Assembly (NCBI GenBank): GCA_035222895.1
Contig: JAVYIG010001812.1
Coordinates: forward strand, 62,001-126,000
Length of the DNA: 64,000 bases
Direction of reading: 5' to 3'
DNA from: Strongylocentrotus droebachiensis
Taxonomy: Eukaryota > Echinodermata > Echinoidea > Camarodonta > Strongylocentrotidae
Part shown: positions 59,304 through 64,000 of the stretch, piece after piece
Layout: each line of letters opens with the position of its first letter
Numbering within the stretch: the first letter of the stretch is position 1
The notes under the pieces: model-generated
Seen by the model: the letters and a program-made list of their open reading frames with translations, nothing else
Told to the model about the DNA's origin: nothing
The model's database searches: none
Position numbers and translations under genes: made by a program

Positions 59304-61456
59304 AATTGTTGGTTGATACAAGAAACAAGGTGCTGGTTCGTAGAAGAAATAAGAAAGCGCTAATTCGTAGAAGGGGTACCTGGTTGATGATGGATGAGTC
59401 GTCTATGGAATGATGGATGGGTAATCCCCCTCGTCAGACACCAAGGAATCCTACGCTGCCCTCACAGCTTGACAGCTGAAAATATGAAATGTCTTTGCTT
59501 AGTTCTCTCAACTTTTCATCATTAACTCATTGACTACTGAATTTTCTTATTCCCATAGAGTTAACACAGGGACCCATAGCCAAAGGGTTAAATACAATTT
59601 TCTTGAATTTTCCCCACAATGAGAAGAGTACGATAGCATAGTTTACCTGCCTTTCAAAGGGAAGTCCACCCAGGTATTAATTTTGTTTTAATAGAAGTAG
59701 AAAAAAGAGAGGAACAGGTCAGTGAAAGAAATCATTTTCTTAGTTATTGATGATAGATTGTTTTCCATTCAGGGGTTGTTTAGAAACATATTTCCAATAA
59801 TTATATCTAGGGTGTATGTATGATTGCAAATTTTCTTTAGGGAAAACAAAAAATTCTGATTATTTTGTTTGTGTGTTCCCTCCCATGATTCGTCACACAG
59901 AGTTGCCAATTTTTGTTTGATTGATTGCAACTTCAAAAATTCATAACTTTTATTAATTTTAAACGATCATAACAACTGGACATGGATGTGGGTACACAGG
60001 ACAATGCAAACATCTGGCATCAGAGTTATTACAAAATATTTCTGGTTATTTCTGTTTACATTTGCATTTAAGATAAATAATCACACCAAGAGGCTCCCTT
60101 TTCATGGAATATTTCTGCCGTGATAATCTTCCACATCTGTATGATAGAGAAGATAGATGGCTTACAAACCTTCAACTTATCGACCCCTTCCTTTTTTTTA
60201 CTCTCAGTCCCACTCCATCATACTGATTGTGGTACGCCTCCAGCACTCACGATCAGCATTTTTCTTATTCTTTTTCTTTTTTTCCCCACTTTCTGTCTCA
60301 TTTGGGGATAGAATAGCCAAAGGTTTCCTAGAAATTCATGCAGAAATGTGGCTTTTGATTCACAGGTAGTTTGATATGTGTCCAGTCAAACAAATTTGTT
60401 AATGGGTATTTTCCACTGAAAAAGCTGGTAAATTGACATTGATGTAAATGTCGAACTACGCAGATTGGTCCAAATATCCTTGATGTATAGTAACCTCTGT
60501 GAAAATATCCAATTTGTTCAAATATAGCCTTTTTATATTATCAATCTGCTAATTCTGTTTCTCTTGAAATGTTTAATTTGTTAAGATATGGCCCTTTGTA
60601 TAAAAAATAGTCCACCTGTTTCCAAGAAATGTATACGGATACGTCCATTTTTTTACAAAGTTCGAATAAAGATCCACTTTACTTTATAAAAGAAACATCA
60701 ATAAGAAACATGATTTATTAAAGTTACATCTTATAGGACTTTCACCCCCCAAAAAAGGGAACATATACATAGGCCATACACATGCTTGTATAAATGTCAG
60801 GTTACATATTAATTTCCTTTTCCATCTTCCATAATCTTGATATATTTTCTTCTTTTGTACTTTTAAGAAAGTCGTAAATGCTTCAGGCACTAAATATCAG
60901 TTCTTTTTATCGGGTGTTTTGAATAATAGCATTCATGCTCATAATTTTCTTTTCCTTTGTGTTTATCCCTCTGCTGCCTATATCTGGTATCTTTATCTAT
61001 TACTTTCGCTTTTATATCCACATCTGTAAAAGTCTTGAGAACCTCAATAAAAAGGGTTCATTACACTCTGCTATTTTTTATAAAGAATTTTTTTATCTTC
61101 CGGCCATTTGTGTCCAGCCTAAGAGCTTTTATGTCAACTCTACGAAATGCGATGCGATAACAAATCTTTGCCATTAGCAAAATGCAGTTTGTTCTTATTA
61201 TTTCTGCCAGCCAGTTGACATAAATGTCAGGCAAAAAAGAAATAAAAAAGAGGCAAACAAATATTTTTGTAATTGGTAAGCTTCATCTCCTCGTTTTAAA
61301 GTGTTTGTGCATGCAATGTTAAATCTGCAATTATTCCCACTGCGATAGTGTTAGCAGTCCATTTCTGGTTAACTTTAAGAAAGCAAATTTCTCAAAATCG
61401 AAACTCTGGAAAAAGCCTCCTTATAGAAATTATGAAAAATTACACCTGCAGTATAC
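59304..61456. other. Non-coding stretch
   Basis: AT-rich with only short chance frames. See the rejected list for a cadherin-like peptide near 60220. Confidence 0.45.
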
Positions 61457-61485
61457 TCTGTTGAGAACTAGAAGGGCATTATTGT
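61457..61485 (+). repeat. Hairpin-family half-copy
   Basis: TCTGTTGAGAACTAGAAGGG / CATTATTG is one arm. No partner was found. Confidence 0.4.
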
Positions 61486-62154
61486 CATTTTCTTGAACTA
61501 ATTGAAGTAAGATTTTTAGCATGTTGTGAATAGTGATCTGACTTTCATATTTTGTTCATATATAAAATGAAATGGAATATCCCAGTAATACAGTATATGA
61601 TTTTTTTTTTAAACATTTGTATAAACCAGTACATGGCAGGATATCATGTTTATATGTTGGGTAACAGATGGAAAAAGAAGCGTTGTAAATAAAATCTGGT
61701 TGAATCCTTGTAAATTGAGCGGTAGTCAATCAAATAAATACAAATTTTAAAAAAATGAGATATTGCCCCGATCCATATGGAAATGCTGTACATTGATTTT
61801 AAAATTCATTCTGCCCTTAATGCAATTTATCAGAACGAAATTTATCAGAATGAAATCTGAAATAACTGAGGGAGGCAGAAGAGAAAGAAACATTCATGAT
61901 GTATTGCTTGCAATTACATGTACAATGGGAATTATTGTGTCCATGCTTCATGTAGCTGTTTCGAAATTGCCAGGGAAATGCAAGATAAAAAAGGATTAAA
62001 TATTTGATTTGCAGGAATATTGTTGGAAATCTAGAGTTATATTCCAGCGAATATTTTGACAAAAGGAGCGTCATGACATTCTGAATTAAGCCTGAGGGAG
62101 GGGGCTTGATGATAGAAGATTTCACAGTGGATAAATTTGAGTTCACAGGAAATT

Positions 62155-62365
62155 TAGGATAATAGGGAATGATAAAAAGAGAAAAATAGAAGAGGATATA
62201 GAGCTGGCAAAACCAAGGGAGAGATTGAGAGGGGGATAGACATAGAGGGGAAGGGAGAGTAATGGAGAGAGTGAGAGGAAGGCATAGAGCAAGAAAGTGT
62301 GAGATGGGTTACAGAGTGTGAAAGAACAAAATAAAGAGAGAAAAAGAGAGAGAACACAAGATAGA
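62155..62365 (+). repeat. Purine-rich (GA) tract
   Basis: GAGAGTGAGAGGAAGG- and AAAGAGAGAGAACA-type low-complexity sequence. Confidence 0.75.
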
Positions 62366-62404
62366 GAGAAGGGAATGAAAATTACATTTGTCATTAGCCA
62401 TATC

Positions 62405-62499
62405 GTCCCTATTTTCACGAAGTGACAGTAGTGAATGGAAATCGCATACAATTTGCGTGCAGATTTTTCTCACTATCATCACTTCGTGAAAATAGGAAC
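62405..62499. mobile_element. 95-bp palindromic MITE, copy 2
   Basis: The arms GTCCCTATTTTCACGAAGTG and CACTTCGTGAAAATAGGAAC pair over about 40 bases. The length equals copy 1 at 10464-10558. The loop sequence differs (CATACAATTTGCGTG). Confidence 0.85.
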
Positions 62500-63051
62500 A
62501 CTATTTTCTAATGAAAGTCTTGAGAAATCATGTAAAGATATCAGATATATAATTTAATTTTTAGAAAAGCCGTGTCAAAAAATACTTCAGACCTTTTACA
62601 TTTTCTCATAAATGAAAGAGGAGAGAGAAAAGGGAGTCCAAGATTTACAGAAGCCAATAAAGAAATCATATATTTATACTTTTTATTTGAACTCATGCAC
62701 AGAATGATATCAGATATGGAAATTGAGTATAACACGTTTCCTTATTTTTAGTACAAATGCGTACACATGTAGATGCAACTTCAAACATATCCGCTCTCCT
62801 CATGGGACCGTTCTGAAGGCAGAACGAAATAGATTCCAAGATTTATGAGAGCCAATTAGTGCATACGAGTGAGGAGTACGTCTGCTTCATTAAGTAGAAG
62901 TTTGTTTGGATTCATGAAGGTCAAAACGACCTAATGAGAGATCACAATCTTGCTGTCAAGAATGAGCAGAGTATTTCCTTGGAATAATATAAGGTTTGCT
63001 AGACTAGATAGAGATTGAGTTCATGTAAATAACTAATTTCTTTCAGTCTCA

Positions 63052-63410
63052 TTCATAAGTAGTCCTGGAGATGATTAAATTTCAACTTGATTGTGACATT
63101 TTCCCAATCTTTATCATAGAGAATCATTCATAAAGGTGATTAAAATTCAGCTTAATTTTGACTTTTTGCCAGTTAGGATCATGAGTAATCATGTGAGTGA
63201 TTCTAATTTTTGTTAACGATGAAAATTTCTGTCTTGATCATGAATAATCATGAAAATGATTAAATCGTAACATGATTAGGATACTTCCCAAGTTTTCCTT
63301 GTAGGTAATCAAACTAATCATGAAAATGATTAAAGGTTAGCTGTATTGTCAATTTTTCAAGAACAGATACCGGTAATCATAAGTAATGAAGATGATCAGA
63401 TCTTGGCTTT
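63052..63410 (+). repeat. Degenerate ~64-bp tandem repeat, about 6 units
   Basis: The core AATCATGAAAATGATTAAA recurs in worn form with 59-70-base spacing (GATT near 63072, 63138, 63199, 63258, 63328 and 63394). Most units keep TAATC and GATTA half-sites. Confidence 0.6.
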
Positions 63411-63651
63411 AGGGCTAATTAGGTTAGATTAGAAAACAATTCATACATGCAGAATTAGCCAAATGTAATTTATCGCAGCAATACTACACTTTGCATTGTG
63501 TGACAAGAGGGGAAAATAATCCTTTTGCTCTGTTAAAAAAATAAATTATATCGACTTTCATACAGGGCATTTCTTCATTTGGTCTTTGAAGGGTTGATTT
63601 AAGGATGATATACATGTAAAACAAATACAGAGGGAGAGATCAATTTCAATA

Positions 63652-63680
63652 CAGAGAGAGAGCGAGAGAGAGAGAGAGAA
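63652..63680 (+). repeat. (GA)n microsatellite
   Basis: A short, slightly interrupted GA repeat. Confidence 0.85.
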
Positions 63681-64000
63681 GGGTGATCAAACATTTGTGT
63701 ACATATTGATTTTTCTCTCTGCCATTTGTTTTCCCTCTTGTTCAACTGTTCTTCATCAAATATATTGTAGGTTAATCACACAGGGCTGTCAATCAGATTA
63801 ATAAACCTAAATTACATTCAGGGAAATTTCATTAAGAAATGATGAATTACGGAAATAAATCATCAAAATGAGAATTTGGAATAAAAAAGTGTGCCAATGT
63901 TTGATGAATTTCTCATACACGTACTGCTTCTTGTTTTAAGAATCTGGGATCGCAGGCAGCGCAGAAAAGCGAAGAAAATTCTGTCACTCAAACCCCTTAT

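Noticed and set aside
60157-60311. A frame with DCGTPPALTISI after a pyrimidine-rich AG, at first reading like a cadherin or calsyntenin exon
   Set aside because: The residues before DCG do not match a cadherin strand, the following residues are low-complexity, and no donor site follows. The likeness to the DCGTPS of exon 1 is too short.

Overview
The window looks like nuclear DNA of a marine invertebrate animal. An echinoderm, perhaps a sea urchin, is my best guess, but this is an inference from the style of the repeats and not from a diagnostic marker. The DNA is AT-rich and carries little coding sequence. It is full of microsatellites, long poly-G/poly-C runs, SINEs, LINE remnants and several families of short inverted-repeat transposons. 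I see no bacterial-type genes, rRNA, CRISPR array, or endogenous virus or LTR element.

The only gene I recognise with confidence is a calsyntenin (CLSTN family), a type I membrane cadherin-superfamily protein of neuronal and secretory membranes. Two consecutive coding exons lie on the + strand (10065-10386 and 12030-12238). Their splice sites match consensus and their intron phases agree (1, then 2-2, then 1). Together they encode cadherin repeat 1 and the start of cadherin repeat 2. The signal-peptide exon and all later exons are not recognisable here, so positions after 12238 are either one very long intron or include the gap to another gene. The acceptor of the first exon has a tandem-duplicated decoy 164 bases upstream that would lead at once to a stop codon. 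On the opposite strand inside intron 10387-12029 there is a possible terminal exon of a rhodopsin-type GPCR (weak call).

Layout: 1-5.6 kb, SINE heads in tandem, a 1.16-kb repeat with CRE palindromes and CG-alternating blocks, and MITEs with TTAA and TA target duplications. 5.9-7.9 kb, GA-rich and then G-rich, C-poor satellite DNA. 9.8-12.2 kb, the calsyntenin exons, with a SINE in the intron that is itself split by a 95-bp palindromic MITE. 14-26 kb, MITE, SINE and LINE 3' ends and a 187-bp tandem array. 29-36 kb, CT-rich tracts, a CpG-rich island and more MITEs. 38-45 kb, a duplicated segment around a MITE, a LINE reverse-transcriptase fragment and a 29-bp palindromic satellite. 47-61.5 kb, a cluster of short hairpins sharing the core CAGAAGGGCGTTAACTC, a second LINE fragment, a strong CpG island at 54.5 kb and a 1.1-kb minisatellite of 26-bp units bracketed by those hairpins. 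62.4-63.4 kb, a second 95-bp palindrome and a degenerate ~64-bp repeat rich in TAATC/GATTA.

The strongest leads are the duplicated splice acceptor, the hairpin family with its minisatellite, the TTAA and 95-bp palindromic MITE families, and the excess of the palindrome TACATGTA across the window.
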